Part shown: positions 17,637 to 27,560 of the stretch, in pieces
Layout: each line of letters begins with the position of its first letter
Position numbering within the stretch: the stretch's first letter is position 1
DNA from: Vibrio sp. 16
GTDB taxonomy: Bacteria > Pseudomonadota > Gammaproteobacteria > Enterobacterales > Vibrionaceae
Direction of reading: 5' to 3'
Length of the DNA: 64,000 bases
Assembly: GCF_963681195.1 (NCBI RefSeq)
Contig: NZ_OY808998.1
Location: 1 to 64,000 of the forward strand
The notes under the pieces: model-generated
What the model was told of the DNA's origin: nothing
Seen by the model: the letters and a program-made list of their open reading frames with translations, nothing else
Database searches by the model: none
Program-made: the position numbers and the translations under genes

Positions 17637-20600
17637 TTATTGTGGACACGGTAGCTCGTCCCAGAACCAATTTGATTGAGTTGGAGACTCCCAGCTTCCT
17701 GGGCTGTTTTTGGCTACAAAGCACTTACCGTTATAGCTGTAGATTTCGCCGTTAACCGCTTTGGTTGTACCTGGTTCCCATGTCGTCACTGTGCCCGAGC
17801 CAGTGTTGCCGTCAGTATCACCCCCGGTATCGCCACCCGTGTTACCGCCATTCCCTGAGCCTAAGTCAGCTAGTGGGAGGTCTGGTTGCTCGAACTTAAA
17901 GGCGTAATCCACACCGTTAATATTGACGGTATAGTTTGCAGGACCTGAAATTGGTAAGTAGTAAACCATATCGAGCTCGTAAGTGCCGCCCGCAGGTAGC
18001 TCTTTCCATGAAGGTAAACTAAAGGCGACTCTGTGCATTGTTCCATCAAGGCCACCAATATTGTTTGCACGTGTATGACCTGATGCAATAACCGTTAAGC
18101 CACCGCCCGACTGATCTTTAGCATTGTCTGGTGCCGATACTGGAATATCAAACTGGAATTCAGTACCACCAGGAATCGCTTGCCCTGTGTTGTTAGTAAA
18201 CGTCACTTTCGGGTTAATCGGATAGTTTTGATCTCCAACTTTAAAACCGCCAACTGATACTGAAATATCAACCGCTTCGGTCGGAACTGCGCCCGTCGCA
18301 ATCTTATTACCATACGGAGTCGCTGATTTGAACTTGTCATAGATGGCTTTTGTCATGGTGTTACCCATATGGTATTCACCATTACCGGTCGCACAAGCCT
18401 GTTCAGTCACATCGACTGACGTGCGTTGGCCATTTGCATCTAGCACGTAACAGTTATAGTCACCGGCCAGCTCCCAGAACATGATGCCGCCGATTTCTTT
18501 GTCAATGACATAGTCTGCTTTTACGTTAACTGATGCTTCGTCTTCCGTAGAGAGGAACACAGACTTCTCAGCATTCCAAAGCCAAGGAGCGACAGCAACA
18601 CTGTCGTAGTTACGTACATATGTGCCAACTAAGCGATCGCTAGGATCATTGACCGGATCAAGTTTGTAAGCATCAGTGTATGTACCCCAAATGCCATGCT
18701 CTAGGTTTTTCGCATGCCACATTGGACCTGAACCTGCCCCCATTTCATTTCCTTTAGGGTCAGTGTCGTGCCACATGTTATCGATACCAATTGCGCCGTT
18801 ACCGCAGTTGTTCTTCTCGCCTTCACCTGTACCTTCAGGACATTGAGATTGATTCGGTAGCGCTGCTCTGCCCCACAAACCATTGGTTCCGCCAGTTACA
18901 CCTTGCCAACCACGAGTATAATATGGGACACCAATGTTGATACGCCCAGCAGGCATAGAGCCTCTAAAGTAGTGGTAAGCCCAGTCAGTGTTTAGATAAC
19001 CTATTCCTCCGTATGCAGCGGTGTTGTATACATTCCACTGCGCCAACTCAGAGTCTTCACCTGTATCGAACAACGCGGCGTTGTGGCCTACGTGATCATT
19101 CCACGCACCGTGCAGGTCATAAGACATGATATTGACGTAATCCAAGTATTTGGTTACATCAAACGTTTCCATTCCGCGTAGTAGGTAACCAGAAGAAGGT
19201 GCAGCGATCGTTAGCATGTAATGAACGCCGTCTTGAGCCGATGCAGCATCGAGCTTCTCACGAAGTACTTTCATCAGTTCCTGATAAGATGCCCACAAAT
19301 ATGGACGACGAGGCTCCATGAATGCTTTGTCATAAGGGTTGCCCGCGCCAGCCATTGAAGTTGGGTATTCGTAATCAATATCCAAACCGTCAAACTTGTA
19401 AGTACGCATCATTTCGACTGCAGACGCTGCAAACTTTTCAATCCCCGCATGGTTGATCGAGCCATCAGCGTTGGTTGTCATGGTGTAGAATCCGCCATCA
19501 GCTACGCGGTTACCATCTGCACCAAAGTGCCCACCTGTTTCAGCCCATCCCCCGATTGAAATGAGTGTCTTAACGCCATAGCGCTCTTTGTAAGTCGCAA
19601 GTGCACCGAAGTGGCCTTTAAAGCCTAATGTTGGGTCAATATCTACCCCTGCCCACTCTTTGCCCGTTGCGGCGTTGTTCGGATCGTTCACATCACCTAA
19701 GTTAACTTTGCCATCTGGCCCAATACCAACGAAGGCGTAGTTAATATGAGTCAACTGCTCCCAAGGAATATCTTTAACTAGGTAGGCCGCTTGCGGGTCA
19801 TCGCCCGCCCGCCAACTCGTGAAGTAACCAATTACGCGGCGAGGGTGATCAGCGCCCATTTGCTCGCGTCCTTCTTCATCGTAGATCGTACAGTAAGGGA
19901 CGTTAACGCCTTCAGTTTGATACAAGCCGTCTGGACGACAATTTGCAGCCGTAGGTAAACCAGTTACTTTAAGGGCAACAGCGGTCGAGTTTGTTGATTT
20001 GCCAAGGTTATCCGTCGCTTTTGCATAAATGGATAGCGTACCCGCAGCCGTTGTCGTGTAGTCTAGCGTATAAGGCGGTGTTACCGTTGTACCAACTAAT
20101 TGACCTGCAACGTAGAAATCTACTTTATCCACTGAGCCATCGCTATCTGCTGCGTTCGCTGTCAGAGTGACCACACTACCAACTTCTACGTTAGCGGATG
20201 AAAGTGTCACATCAACGGTTGGGGCAAGGTTACCAGGCTGCGAAGCATCTACAGTAATTGCTGTTGTGCTTACCACGCTTGCTTCACCTTGATCATCAAA
20301 AGCGGTAGCGCTTACGCTGTGGTTGCCTGCCGTTGCCGTCCAATCAACGGTGTATGGTGCACTAGTTGCGTTACCTACGACAACGCCATCAACTTGAAAC
20401 TCAACACGAGCAACAGAACCATCACTATCACTTGCAGATGCAGCCAGTGAGATCACGGCGCCTTCTGTAATGGAGTCTGTCGCTAATGGTGCGGTTAGTG
20501 AAACAACAGGAGGTTCATTGACAACTACACCGCCGTCACAACTTCCTAGTGATTTCCAGAAACCCCAAGGTCCTGCGGTTTCAGAAGGGTTATTGCCTTG

Positions 20601-20795
20601 TGTCCAATAGTTCGCTTGGTACGCTTCGTTTACGTGTTGTACTTGGTCGCCGCCATTATAAACTGAAGTGCTATCCCAGTTGGGTAGCGCACTACAATCC
20701 ACCGCCGCATAGCTATTGAACGCAATCAGGCAAGACGCGCTTAACGTGCTCAATGTGAACACACGTCTACTCGCATTTCCTTTTGACAGGTGCAT
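17637..20795 (-). CDS. Secreted multidomain GH18 chitinase / chitodextrinase
   Basis: Exported chitin-degrading enzyme of 1052 residues. Domains in order: signal peptide (1-30, ending NSYAA), a CBM5/12 chitin-binding module (about 31-85, [25 protein letters not shown]), two Ig/PKD-like repeats (about 95-280, both with DSDGSV), and the GH18 catalytic domain (about 310-830) with [11 protein letters not shown], catalytic Glu near 476. A ChiC-type C-terminal domain (about 840-985), a Gly/Thr/Asp linker and a second CBM5/12 (1006-1052) follow. The architecture matches Vibrio chitodextrinases. Its position next to glgC repeats the V. cholerae arrangement. ATG at 20795 with AAGGAT upstream. Type II secretion is likely but not visible in the sequence. 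Confidence 0.94.
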   Translation of the reverse strand: MHLSKGNASRRVFTLSTLSASCLIAFNSYAAVDCSALPNWDSTSVYNGGDQVQHVNEAYQANYWTQGNNPSETAGPWGFWKSLGSCDGGVVVNEPPVVSLTAPLATDSITEGAVISLAASASDSDGSVARVEFQVDGVVVGNATSAPYTVDWTATAGNHSVSATAFDDQGEASVVSTTAITVDASQPGNLAPTVDVTLSSANVEVGSVVTLTANAADSDGSVDKVDFYVAGQLVGTTVTPPYTLDYTTTAAGTLSIYAKATDNLGKSTNSTAVALKVTGLPTAANCRPDGLYQTEGVNVPYCTIYDEEGREQMGADHPRRVIGYFTSWRAGDDPQAAYLVKDIPWEQLTHINYAFVGIGPDGKVNLGDVNDPNNAATGKEWAGVDIDPTLGFKGHFGALATYKERYGVKTLISIGGWAETGGHFGADGNRVADGGFYTMTTNADGSINHAGIEKFAASAVEMMRTYKFDGLDIDYEYPTSMAGAGNPYDKAFMEPRRPYLWASYQELMKVLREKLDAASAQDGVHYMLTIAAPSSGYLLRGMETFDVTKYLDYVNIMSYDLHGAWNDHVGHNAALFDTGEDSELAQWNVYNTAAYGGIGYLNTDWAYHYFRGSMPAGRINIGVPYYTRGWQGVTGGTNGLWGRAALPNQSQCPEGTGEGEKNNCGNGAIGIDNMWHDTDPKGNEMGAGSGPMWHAKNLEHGIWGTYTDAYKLDPVNDPSDRLVGTYVRNYDSVAVAPWLWNAEKSVFLSTEDEASVNVKADYVIDKEIGGIMFWELAGDYNCYVLDANGQRTSVDVTEQACATGNGEYHMGNTMTKAIYDKFKSATPYGNKIATGAVPTEAVDISVSVGGFKVGDQNYPINPKVTFTNNTGQAIPGGTEFQFDIPVSAPDNAKDQSGGGLTVIASGHTRANNIGGLDGTMHRVAFSLPSWKELPAGGTYELDMVYYLPISGPANYTVNINGVDYAFKFEQPDLPLADLGSGNGGNTGGDTGGDTDGNTGSGTVTTWEPGTTKAVNGEIYSYNGKCFVAKNSPGSWESPTQSNWFWDELPCPQ

Positions 20796-21197
20796 AAAGT
20801 TGTATCCTTAAGTTATTGTTTCAACGTATTAAATTCTCTGCATATCGAGCAGAAACTTAAAACTCTTTCCGAAATAACCATAGATAACACTGCGAAAATC
20901 ACACCTAGAAAAAGGTTATATTCCCAATTGTCTCGCAAATGGATGTACATTTGTTGCAACGATTTGTTACTTATTTTGCATCAATAACCAAATTTTGATT
21001 TATTTTATAAACAAAAAAATAAGCCTCTGAGCTGGCTCGCAAAGAGGCTTATTTATCGAGGAGAGTGACTAGATCTCCTATAGGGGTATGTAGTAATTAT
21101 CAATGAGATCTGTTAATCCTTTTGATTTACTGCGAGCTATTATGAATAATTCTTATTCATATAAAAACAGTAATTATGTAAAGACATCTTTCCCCTT
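20796..21197. other. 402-base gene-free region upstream of the chitinase
   Basis: A-T rich leader and promoter region of the chitinase gene plus the downstream end of the AraC gene. The only clear structure is the hairpin at 21018-21053. I saw no convincing CRP site, no small ORF with a ribosome site and no RNA gene. Confidence 0.5.
21012..21053 (-). terminator. Probable terminator of the YqhC-like gene
   Basis: AATAAGCCTCT (21018-21028) pairs with AGAGGCTTATT (21043-21053), 11 base pairs, 14-base loop. On the minus strand the stem is followed by a T-rich run (complement of 21012-21019). It lies about 145 bases after the AraC stop codon. Confidence 0.65.
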
Positions 21198-22085
21198 TTA
21201 ACTAGCGAGTTTTAAACCTTTTGGCGTTTGGTTAAAGTGCCGTTTGTACTCACGTGAAAATTGGGAACTGCTGTTGTAACCCACTAGCCTTGCCGCATCA
21301 TTGACCTTTTTTCCCTCTAGCTGAATCAACTCTTTTGCTTTGTTTAAGCGTACTTTTTTAATGTACTGAATGGGTGTCTCGAGCGTGACCTCCCTAAAAG
21401 CATGATGGAAAGCTGAGGTGCTCATGTTTGCCACTTCTGCCAACGACTGCACAGTTAAGTTTTCAGCGTATTCCTCGTGGACTTTTTCTAACGCCCTCGC
21501 CACTCTGGCATAGTGACCGTCGTAGCCTGCCAAGTTGAACAGCACATGCCCTTCTGCACTTTGTAACGCCCGATAAACCAACTCTTCTTTGAGACAGTCA
21601 CCGAGTATTTTCGATTCATACGGATCGCAAAGTGCGCTCATGACGCGAATACAAGTGTCGAGCATACCTTTGTCCATCGACACTGACTTCAAACCCAAGT
21701 TATCGGTTTGTTGAGACTGCGAAGGTCTAAATCCCAGTTTCTCTAACCGTGCAACTTGACGGTGCAGCATCTGCAAATCGATGTCGATGGAAAGTCCGAG
21801 AAGTGGCTCTCCATCTTTCGCTAGTGCTTCACACTCTAATGGCATGGGGACGCCGACAACCAGATAATCTTCAGGACCATAAGCAACGGGCTGATTGCCA
21901 ATGTAGATATTCTTGTGCCCCTGCCCTAGCACGATTACTCCAGACTGATAGACAAATGGCTGACGTTCGTTGCCTTTGCTACTGCGATAGAACCACACGC
22001 CTTCAATGTCAGTGTGATGAATCCCCTCAAGATTGTTCAAATCGTGAAGGTCAACGTAAGTTTGCATCAACGTCGCTAATTTCAT
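21198..22085 (-). CDS. AraC-family regulator, YqhC-like
   Basis: Transcription factor of 295 residues: an N-terminal AraC_N effector domain (RQPFVYQSGVIVLGQGHKNIYIGNQPVAYGPEDYLVVGVPMPLECEA) and two C-terminal helix-turn-helix motifs (about 205-295, LTVQSLAEVANMSTSAFHHAFREVT and VNDAARLVGYNSSSQFSREYKRHF). It is divergent from a YqhD-type aldehyde reductase gene, 152 bases apart. In E. coli YqhC sits beside yqhD and activates it in response to aldehydes, so the same role is likely here. The family also includes many regulators of unknown targets. Confidence 0.85.
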   Translation of the reverse strand: MKLATLMQTYVDLHDLNNLEGIHHTDIEGVWFYRSSKGNERQPFVYQSGVIVLGQGHKNIYIGNQPVAYGPEDYLVVGVPMPLECEALAKDGEPLLGLSIDIDLQMLHRQVARLEKLGFRPSQSQQTDNLGLKSVSMDKGMLDTCIRVMSALCDPYESKILGDCLKEELVYRALQSAEGHVLFNLAGYDGHYARVARALEKVHEEYAENLTVQSLAEVANMSTSAFHHAFREVTLETPIQYIKKVRLNKAKELIQLEGKKVNDAARLVGYNSSSQFSREYKRHFNQTPKGLKLAS

Positions 22086-22237
22086 TATTCCGCCCTCGTG
22101 TAGAAAGCCAAGGTAACAGATTTATAGAAATAGGCAATAAATCTAGAGAATTTTACCTATTGAAACGTCGCTTTTCACACTAATATGCATAGACAGTCAA
22201 AGCAAATAAAGACAACTCCTAGACAAGAGGCACTGAT

Positions 22238-23386
22238 ATGCAATTTTCTTATGCGAATCCAACACAGATCTTTTTTGGTCAAGGTCAAATCTCTTCAATT
22301 ACCCAATCTCTTCCAAATGACTCGAAAGTTTTAGTGATTTATGGCGGTGGTTCGATCAAGCGCAATGGCGTTTACGACCAAGTGACGAAAACACTTGCTG
22401 ACTACGAATGGTATGAGTTCTCGGGTGTTGAACCTAACCCGACGAAAGAAACGCTAGATGAAGCGGTCGCAATCGTAAAAGAAAAGAGTATTGATTTCAT
22501 TCTCGCAGTCGGTGGTGGCTCCGTTATTGATGGCTCTAAATACGTTGCGGCAGCGTCTCACTATGATGGTGACGGCTGGGATATCTTAACTGGCCAATAT
22601 CAAGTATCGAGTGCAGTTTCCTTGGGCGCTATCCTGACGTTGCCAGCGACAGGCTCTGAGTCGAATATGGGCGCTGTCATCACCAAAGCGGAAACACACA
22701 CGAAACTTGCCTTCCTGTCACCGTTTGTACAGCCAAAGTTTGCAGTGTTAGATCCGGATGTGATGAAAACGCTGCCAGAAAAACAGCTCTTAAACGGCAT
22801 TGTCGACGCGTGGGTCCACGTTTGTGAGCAATACCTGACAAGTCAACATGGCGCGATGGTTCAAGATGGCTATGCAGAAACATTATTGAAAACGCTCAAG
22901 TCACTAGGTGATTCATTTGATCAGCGTGACAATGACCAATGGCGTGCAAATCTAATGTGGTCAGCGAACCAAGCGCTAAACGGCTTGATTGGTTCTGGTG
23001 TACCTCAAGATTGGGCGACGCACATGATCGGCCACGAAATGACAGCGCTGTGGGGCGTTGACCATGCGCGTTCATTGGCGATTGTTCAACCTTCTCTACT
23101 AAGGCATCAAATTGAAGCAAAACGCGCCAAACTAGAGCAAATGGGAATCAATGTCTTTGGTTTACAGCACAGCACAGATCTTGCCGAGAAAACCATTGAC
23201 GCGATTGAGCAATTCTACGCATCAATGAACGTGGATACGCAATTTAGTGATTACGAGTCGACCAAAGCTCAAGCCGTTGACGCTGTTGTTACTCAACTAT
23301 CTGAACATGGCATGACCAAGCTTGGTGAGCATCAGCAGATTGGCCTAGAAGAAAGTCGACAAATCTTAGAGCAAGCTATTGCTTAG
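22238..23386 (+). CDS. Iron-containing alcohol dehydrogenase / aldehyde reductase, YqhD-like
   Basis: Group III dehydrogenase of 382 residues, probably an NADPH-dependent reductase of short aldehydes such as glyoxal, acrolein or methylglyoxal. The nucleotide loop is YGGGSIKRNGVYDQ and AVGGGSVIDGSKYVA. Metal ligands are visible as Asp and His in GIVDAWVHVCEQYL and two His in WATHMIGHEMTALWGVDHARSLAIV. The WATHMIGHE...DHA segment is the YqhD pattern. ATG at 22238 after AAGAGGCACTGAT. Regulated most likely by the divergent AraC protein. A methylglyoxal synthase lies about 5 kb away. Confidence 0.88.
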   Translation: MQFSYANPTQIFFGQGQISSITQSLPNDSKVLVIYGGGSIKRNGVYDQVTKTLADYEWYEFSGVEPNPTKETLDEAVAIVKEKSIDFILAVGGGSVIDGSKYVAAASHYDGDGWDILTGQYQVSSAVSLGAILTLPATGSESNMGAVITKAETHTKLAFLSPFVQPKFAVLDPDVMKTLPEKQLLNGIVDAWVHVCEQYLTSQHGAMVQDGYAETLLKTLKSLGDSFDQRDNDQWRANLMWSANQALNGLIGSGVPQDWATHMIGHEMTALWGVDHARSLAIVQPSLLRHQIEAKRAKLEQMGINVFGLQHSTDLAEKTIDAIEQFYASMNVDTQFSDYESTKAQAVDAVVTQLSEHGMTKLGEHQQIGLEESRQILEQAIA

Positions 23387-23407
23387 AGCGGTCACTCCAC
23401 TTACCCT

Positions 23408-23438
23408 AAAAGCAGCATTAATATGCTGCTTTTCTTTT
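23408..23438 (+). terminator. Terminator of the yqhD-like gene
   Basis: AAAGCAGCAT / ATGCTGCTTT ten-pair stem, loop TAAT, followed by a T-rich run. Twenty bases after the stop. Confidence 0.88.
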
Positions 23439-23451
23439 TTGAGTTGGTCTT

Positions 23452-24084
23452 ATGTGGTTTGTGATTGTCAGTTTATGTGTGATACACATTTGGAGTATTG
23501 AGCACAAAAATCGTTGGCTGTTTTACGTTTCGAAGGCAATGCCCGTTGTTTTAATGTCTGCGCTAGCCTATCAAAGCAGTGATTCCTACTCAGGTTACTC
23601 ATTTCTTATTGCCTTAGGTCTGCTCGTTAGCGCAATTGGCGACTTGTTCCTAATGCACCCCAAAGACAAGTTTTTGCCCGGTTTAGTGAGCTTTTTTGTC
23701 GCGCACCTTGTGTATGGTTACGCGTTTTTTAGCCAAGCAGATGAGCATTTCACACACTGGGTGCCAGCGATACTGTTTAGCCTTGGTTTAATTATCTACC
23801 TGCTGTTATTACCAACCCTTGATAAGATGCGAGCCCCAGTCGCTGTCTACTCGGTTGCCATTCTTTTGATGGCTTGGGGCGCCATTGAAGTGTGGATTGA
23901 TGTGCGTAACCCGTTTGCAGGATACGCCGCGATGGGCGCGTTAGTGTTTATTGTCTCTGATGTGGTGCTGGCGGTTGATAGATTTCGAAGCAGCTCGGCG
24001 TTTTCTCGTCACGTAATCATGGTGACCTACTATACGGCTCAGATATTACTCACGCTGTCAGCTCTGGCAGAAAGCTATCGATAA
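23452..24084 (+). CDS. YhhN (lysoplasmalogenase-like) membrane protein
   Basis: Integral membrane protein of 210 residues with about eight helices. Conserved Asp residues within membrane segments (SAIGDLFLMHPKD and FIVSDVVLAVDRF) identify the YhhN family, related to TMEM86 lysoplasmalogenases that hydrolyse vinyl-ether lysolipids. Whether the bacterial member has that activity is not known. The ATG at 23452 follows GAGTTGGTCTT, a weak ribosome site, right behind the upstream terminator. It converges on the acetyltransferase gene with only a 3-base gap. Confidence 0.82.
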   Translation: MWFVIVSLCVIHIWSIEHKNRWLFYVSKAMPVVLMSALAYQSSDSYSGYSFLIALGLLVSAIGDLFLMHPKDKFLPGLVSFFVAHLVYGYAFFSQADEHFTHWVPAILFSLGLIIYLLLLPTLDKMRAPVAVYSVAILLMAWGAIEVWIDVRNPFAGYAAMGALVFIVSDVVLAVDRFRSSSAFSRHVIMVTYYTAQILLTLSALAESYR

Positions 24085-24087
24085 TCC

Positions 24088-24609
24088 CTACACCTCATAG
24101 CGATAAATAAGGTCATCGTATTCAATGCCGCCGATGGTATAGGCATTTGGCTCCCGTTCTTTAAGTTGAAAACCTACTTTCTCAAGTACTTTGCAAGACG
24201 CAATATTGCCATCTGTCACGATCGCGTTGAAGGTTTCTATCGGGAAATGCTGTTGCGCGTATTTCACTAAAGCCAATAAAGATTCCGTACCCATACCTTT
24301 CCCATGAAACTCAGGCAGAAGCAGGTATCCAACTTCAACGCATTCAGTTTTGGTCTCTGAGTGACATAGCCCAGTCACTCCAACGGTATTACCCGATGCT
24401 TTGTCTTTAATTACCAAACAAAGCCAATGCTGGCTACCCCAACGCCATAAAGGGAGTCTGCTGTTAAAACGCGCGCGGATTTCCTCTTTTGACGGCTTAT
24501 CAAATGCGTACTTAATCACCTCTTCATCTTGGTGTAAGCGCTCAAACAAACTCCAATCAGACTCCTGAATTGAGCGCATTATGAGATTTGAGGATTCAAT
24601 GAGTAGCAT
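24088..24609 (-). CDS. GNAT acetyltransferase, RimJ/RimL type
   Basis: Acetyl-CoA-dependent N-acyltransferase of 173 residues. Motif V/A pattern: VEVGYLLLPEFHGKGMGTESLLALVKYA (acetyl-CoA pyrophosphate loop GKGMGT), then FNAIVTDGNIASCKVLEKVGFQL, the Asn-x-x-Ser motif of the Acetyltransf_3 group. Substrate unknown. The ATG at 24609 follows AAGGAAACCTC and starts nine bases after the torS-like stop, so it is probably cotranscribed with the kinase gene. Confidence 0.85.
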   Translation of the reverse strand: MLLIESSNLIMRSIQESDWSLFERLHQDEEVIKYAFDKPSKEEIRARFNSRLPLWRWGSQHWLCLVIKDKASGNTVGVTGLCHSETKTECVEVGYLLLPEFHGKGMGTESLLALVKYAQQHFPIETFNAIVTDGNIASCKVLEKVGFQLKEREPNAYTIGGIEYDDLIYRYEV

Positions 24610-24618
24610 GAGGTTTCC

Positions 24619-27492
24619 TTAGTTAATTAGCGATTCTAGTGCCTGTCTCGACTGCTGTGTGAGCTCTTCCAAGCGGACGCGATTTTCAAGATAGCAATTT
24701 AGTGGTTGATTGTCTTTCTCTATAGATTGGCAAAGCTCAAACAATGCAATGAGTCCTAAACTGCCCGCAGATCCCTTCAGCTTATGAGTCAATTGTTTTA
24801 CCTGATACTCATCGTTAAGGTCGGCTGCTGTGCGAATAGCTTGCAAAATCTCGTCGCTACCAACGGCAAAAAGGTCGACAATCTCTGCCATCTTGGTTTC
24901 ACCCAACACCGCTAAATCTGACTCAAACACCTTACGTTCAATGATGGTTGTGCTCGTCACGTTTTTCTCCTGGTCTTTTTTGTCTTGGGGAAGAATTAAC
25001 GACTTACCCTCAAGACAATTCTGGATCAGTGCACACAACTCATCTTTATCGAGAGGTTTTGGCAAATAACCATCAAACCCCGCGGCAAGATAGCTTTCTA
25101 CTTCCTCATTGAATACGTGTGCTGACACCGCAACCATTGGCGTCGATGTATCGTCAAGTACTCGCAACTCATTCATCAACTCGACGCCGTTGCAATCAGG
25201 CAAATTAATATCGAGCAAGACAATATCGTACTGTTGCTGCTCGAAACACTGTTTCGCTGATTTCCCATCGATTGCTGTTTCAACTTCGTGACCAAGGCTT
25301 GCCAAGAAGCCTTCCGCCACTAGACAGTTCACAGGGTTATCTTCTACAAGTAGCACTTTAGCGATAAGGTCGCAATGAGTCGTTGCGTCAATGGCTTCGA
25401 CTTCGTTGCCCACTTCCAAAGGGATACTAAACCAAAAACGGCTGCCTTTCCCCAAATCAGAATCGACTTGCAACTCTCCGCCCATCGCTTCGACTATCTT
25501 TTTGCTGATGGCCAAACCGAGCCCTGTTCCGCCTTTAGATGACAAGCCACCCGAAGCTTGCGTAAACGCATCAAACAAGTTTTTTTGCTCTTTAGGGGAA
25601 ATACCAATCCCTGAATCTGAAACTTCAAATAAAACGTGCCCTGCACGCTCTGGATCATTGGCGACGTATATATCGACATGACCCGAATCTGTGAATTTAA
25701 TGGCATTGCCAACCAAATTATTGAGCACCTGACTGATACGAGTCACATCCCCTTTCCAAAACGTCGTGACGTCAGATTCGATCAATGCGCTCAATTCGAG
25801 TTGTTTTTCTGCTGCTCGCCCACTGAGCAATTGTTCAACGTCTTCCACCATCGCTTTGAGGTTAAAGTCCTTGGTTCGAATTTCTAAATGTCCCGCTTCG
25901 ATTTTCGAGTAGTCGAGAACATCGTTCAAAATGGCTAACAAAGTGGAACCGCTACGGTTGATGACGTCGACATAACGGCTTTGCTGGCTGTTTAGCCCTT
26001 CGTCTTTAAGTAACCGTGCCGTGCCGAGTACCCCATTCATCGGAGTCCGAATTTCGTGACTCATGGTAGCTAGGAACGCCGATTTCGCTCTGCTTGCTTG
26101 TTCTGCCTGAAGCCGTGCTTGAGCGTGATTGAGCACCTCTTCATTGAGTCGAGCATTGGCTTTTTGTAACTGATGGGTACGCTCTGTGACCAGTTCTTCA
26201 AGGTGCTCTTTGTGCTCTTCTAACTCGCGCTTGGCTTTTACCTCACTCTCGGCAACGACTTTCAGCGCTTGAGCGGTGTTTCTAGCGGTAATGATCGCTT
26301 GCCCCATATGAGCAAGCTCGTCATTGCCCTTCACCGTAACATCGACTTTGAGTTGCCCTTGTGCGATAGAAGAGAGGGCTGATGAGTATTCCGCTAAACG
26401 TTTGACTACCTGAACATACACCACTCGCCAGACGATCAGCACCACAATCAGCATGCCCAACACTGTAATAATAGTCAGTGTAAGTTGTGCATAGTCGAGA
26501 GTGGTTTTTAATTCATCGACGGCTCTTGTGGTCGCAACGTTGGATTCATCAACCAAACGGCTTACCGTTGCGTTAAGCTCAGAAAACTGATTTAAAGTAT
26601 CTTGCATTAGCTGTTGAGCGGCTTTTTCGTTGCTGTTGCGCTGCTGTAGCACATCAAACACAACTTCACGCTGCTCTAATTTGCTCAGTAGATCCGACAT
26701 TTGAATAGAACGAGTCGGATCCTCTACCGCTCTGACGCGTCGTTTCATGATCTGTAGGTTGTTGGTAAATTCTTCTCGAATCGTGTGAATACGCGCTAAA
26801 TCAGAAATTGTGCGAACTTCTTCAATATGATTCAGCATCTTAAACGCCAACAGATGAAGCTCATGCAGACGTTCTGCCAAATCTAAATCGACTTCAACTA
26901 AAGTATCTAACGCTTTATAAGCGGTATCGATTTGTTGCTGCTCTAATAGGTCATAGATGTGAGTAACGTTGGCAACTGCGATGGTTGACGTATTCGCGAC
27001 TTGAGTACGAGTCAGTTGTTCGAGTTCTGATGCAAGTTGACGAAGCTCTTCCGTTCGGACGAGCAGATCGTCTGCAATAAACAGACGCTTTTCCACCACA
27101 ATGCCCAGTTGGGCAAGTGTATCAATAACATGTTGAACGTCGCTTTCGAGTTTGGTGAGTAATTTGGAATCAAAAGAGTCAGACCCGAGCTGTTTGATGT
27201 GGCTTAATAGCGTTTCCAGTTGCGAAAACAACTCTTTTCCCGATGCTTGCCTTTGCTGCTCTGTCTTTGCATTGGCTAGCCCTTGCACTGACGAGATAAT
27301 GCGTGAGCTCAACTCCGAAACCTGCCGAGCTTCAAGCATTGAAGGAATGGCAGTATTGACGACGTTCCGTTCTGTTTTCGCGACTGAGCTAAAGCCAAAC
27401 ACGCCGATCAACGCTGATATCAGAACCAGCAATGCCATAGCCAAAAACGCAAACAGCAGCTTACGTCCGATACTGGCCTTTGCTAATAACAT
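24619..27492 (-). CDS. torS: Hybrid sensor histidine kinase, TorS-like
   Basis: Membrane hybrid kinase of 957 residues. A membrane helix (about 10-32), a long helical periplasmic sensor of TorS type (to about 335), a second helix and HAMP (about 345-410), then a coiled coil. HisKA has the phospho-His in FLATMSHEIRTPMNG near 477, HATPase follows, a REC domain has Asp near 760 (DIVLLDINLP), and a C-terminal Hpt has His near 902 (LTHKLKGSAGS). That is the E. coli TorS order of a four-step phosphorelay. It is divergent from a torT-like gene, 47 bases apart, but no torR or TMAO reductase gene is in the window. The signal could be TMAO or another ligand. Confidence 0.88.
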   Translation of the reverse strand: MLLAKASIGRKLLFAFLAMALLVLISALIGVFGFSSVAKTERNVVNTAIPSMLEARQVSELSSRIISSVQGLANAKTEQQRQASGKELFSQLETLLSHIKQLGSDSFDSKLLTKLESDVQHVIDTLAQLGIVVEKRLFIADDLLVRTEELRQLASELEQLTRTQVANTSTIAVANVTHIYDLLEQQQIDTAYKALDTLVEVDLDLAERLHELHLLAFKMLNHIEEVRTISDLARIHTIREEFTNNLQIMKRRVRAVEDPTRSIQMSDLLSKLEQREVVFDVLQQRNSNEKAAQQLMQDTLNQFSELNATVSRLVDESNVATTRAVDELKTTLDYAQLTLTIITVLGMLIVVLIVWRVVYVQVVKRLAEYSSALSSIAQGQLKVDVTVKGNDELAHMGQAIITARNTAQALKVVAESEVKAKRELEEHKEHLEELVTERTHQLQKANARLNEEVLNHAQARLQAEQASRAKSAFLATMSHEIRTPMNGVLGTARLLKDEGLNSQQSRYVDVINRSGSTLLAILNDVLDYSKIEAGHLEIRTKDFNLKAMVEDVEQLLSGRAAEKQLELSALIESDVTTFWKGDVTRISQVLNNLVGNAIKFTDSGHVDIYVANDPERAGHVLFEVSDSGIGISPKEQKNLFDAFTQASGGLSSKGGTGLGLAISKKIVEAMGGELQVDSDLGKGSRFWFSIPLEVGNEVEAIDATTHCDLIAKVLLVEDNPVNCLVAEGFLASLGHEVETAIDGKSAKQCFEQQQYDIVLLDINLPDCNGVELMNELRVLDDTSTPMVAVSAHVFNEEVESYLAAGFDGYLPKPLDKDELCALIQNCLEGKSLILPQDKKDQEKNVTSTTIIERKVFESDLAVLGETKMAEIVDLFAVGSDEILQAIRTAADLNDEYQVKQLTHKLKGSAGSLGLIALFELCQSIEKDNQPLNCYLENRVRLEELTQQSRQALESLIN

Positions 27493-27560
27493 CGAGATAC
27501 TTCACTTTTTAAGTCTGATAGAATGCGCTATATTCTGCAGTGTTTAACCTCCATTTTCCA

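Noticed and set aside
20870..20910. CRP-like site upstream of the chitinase
   Set aside because: TGCGA and TCACA are only three bases apart instead of six.
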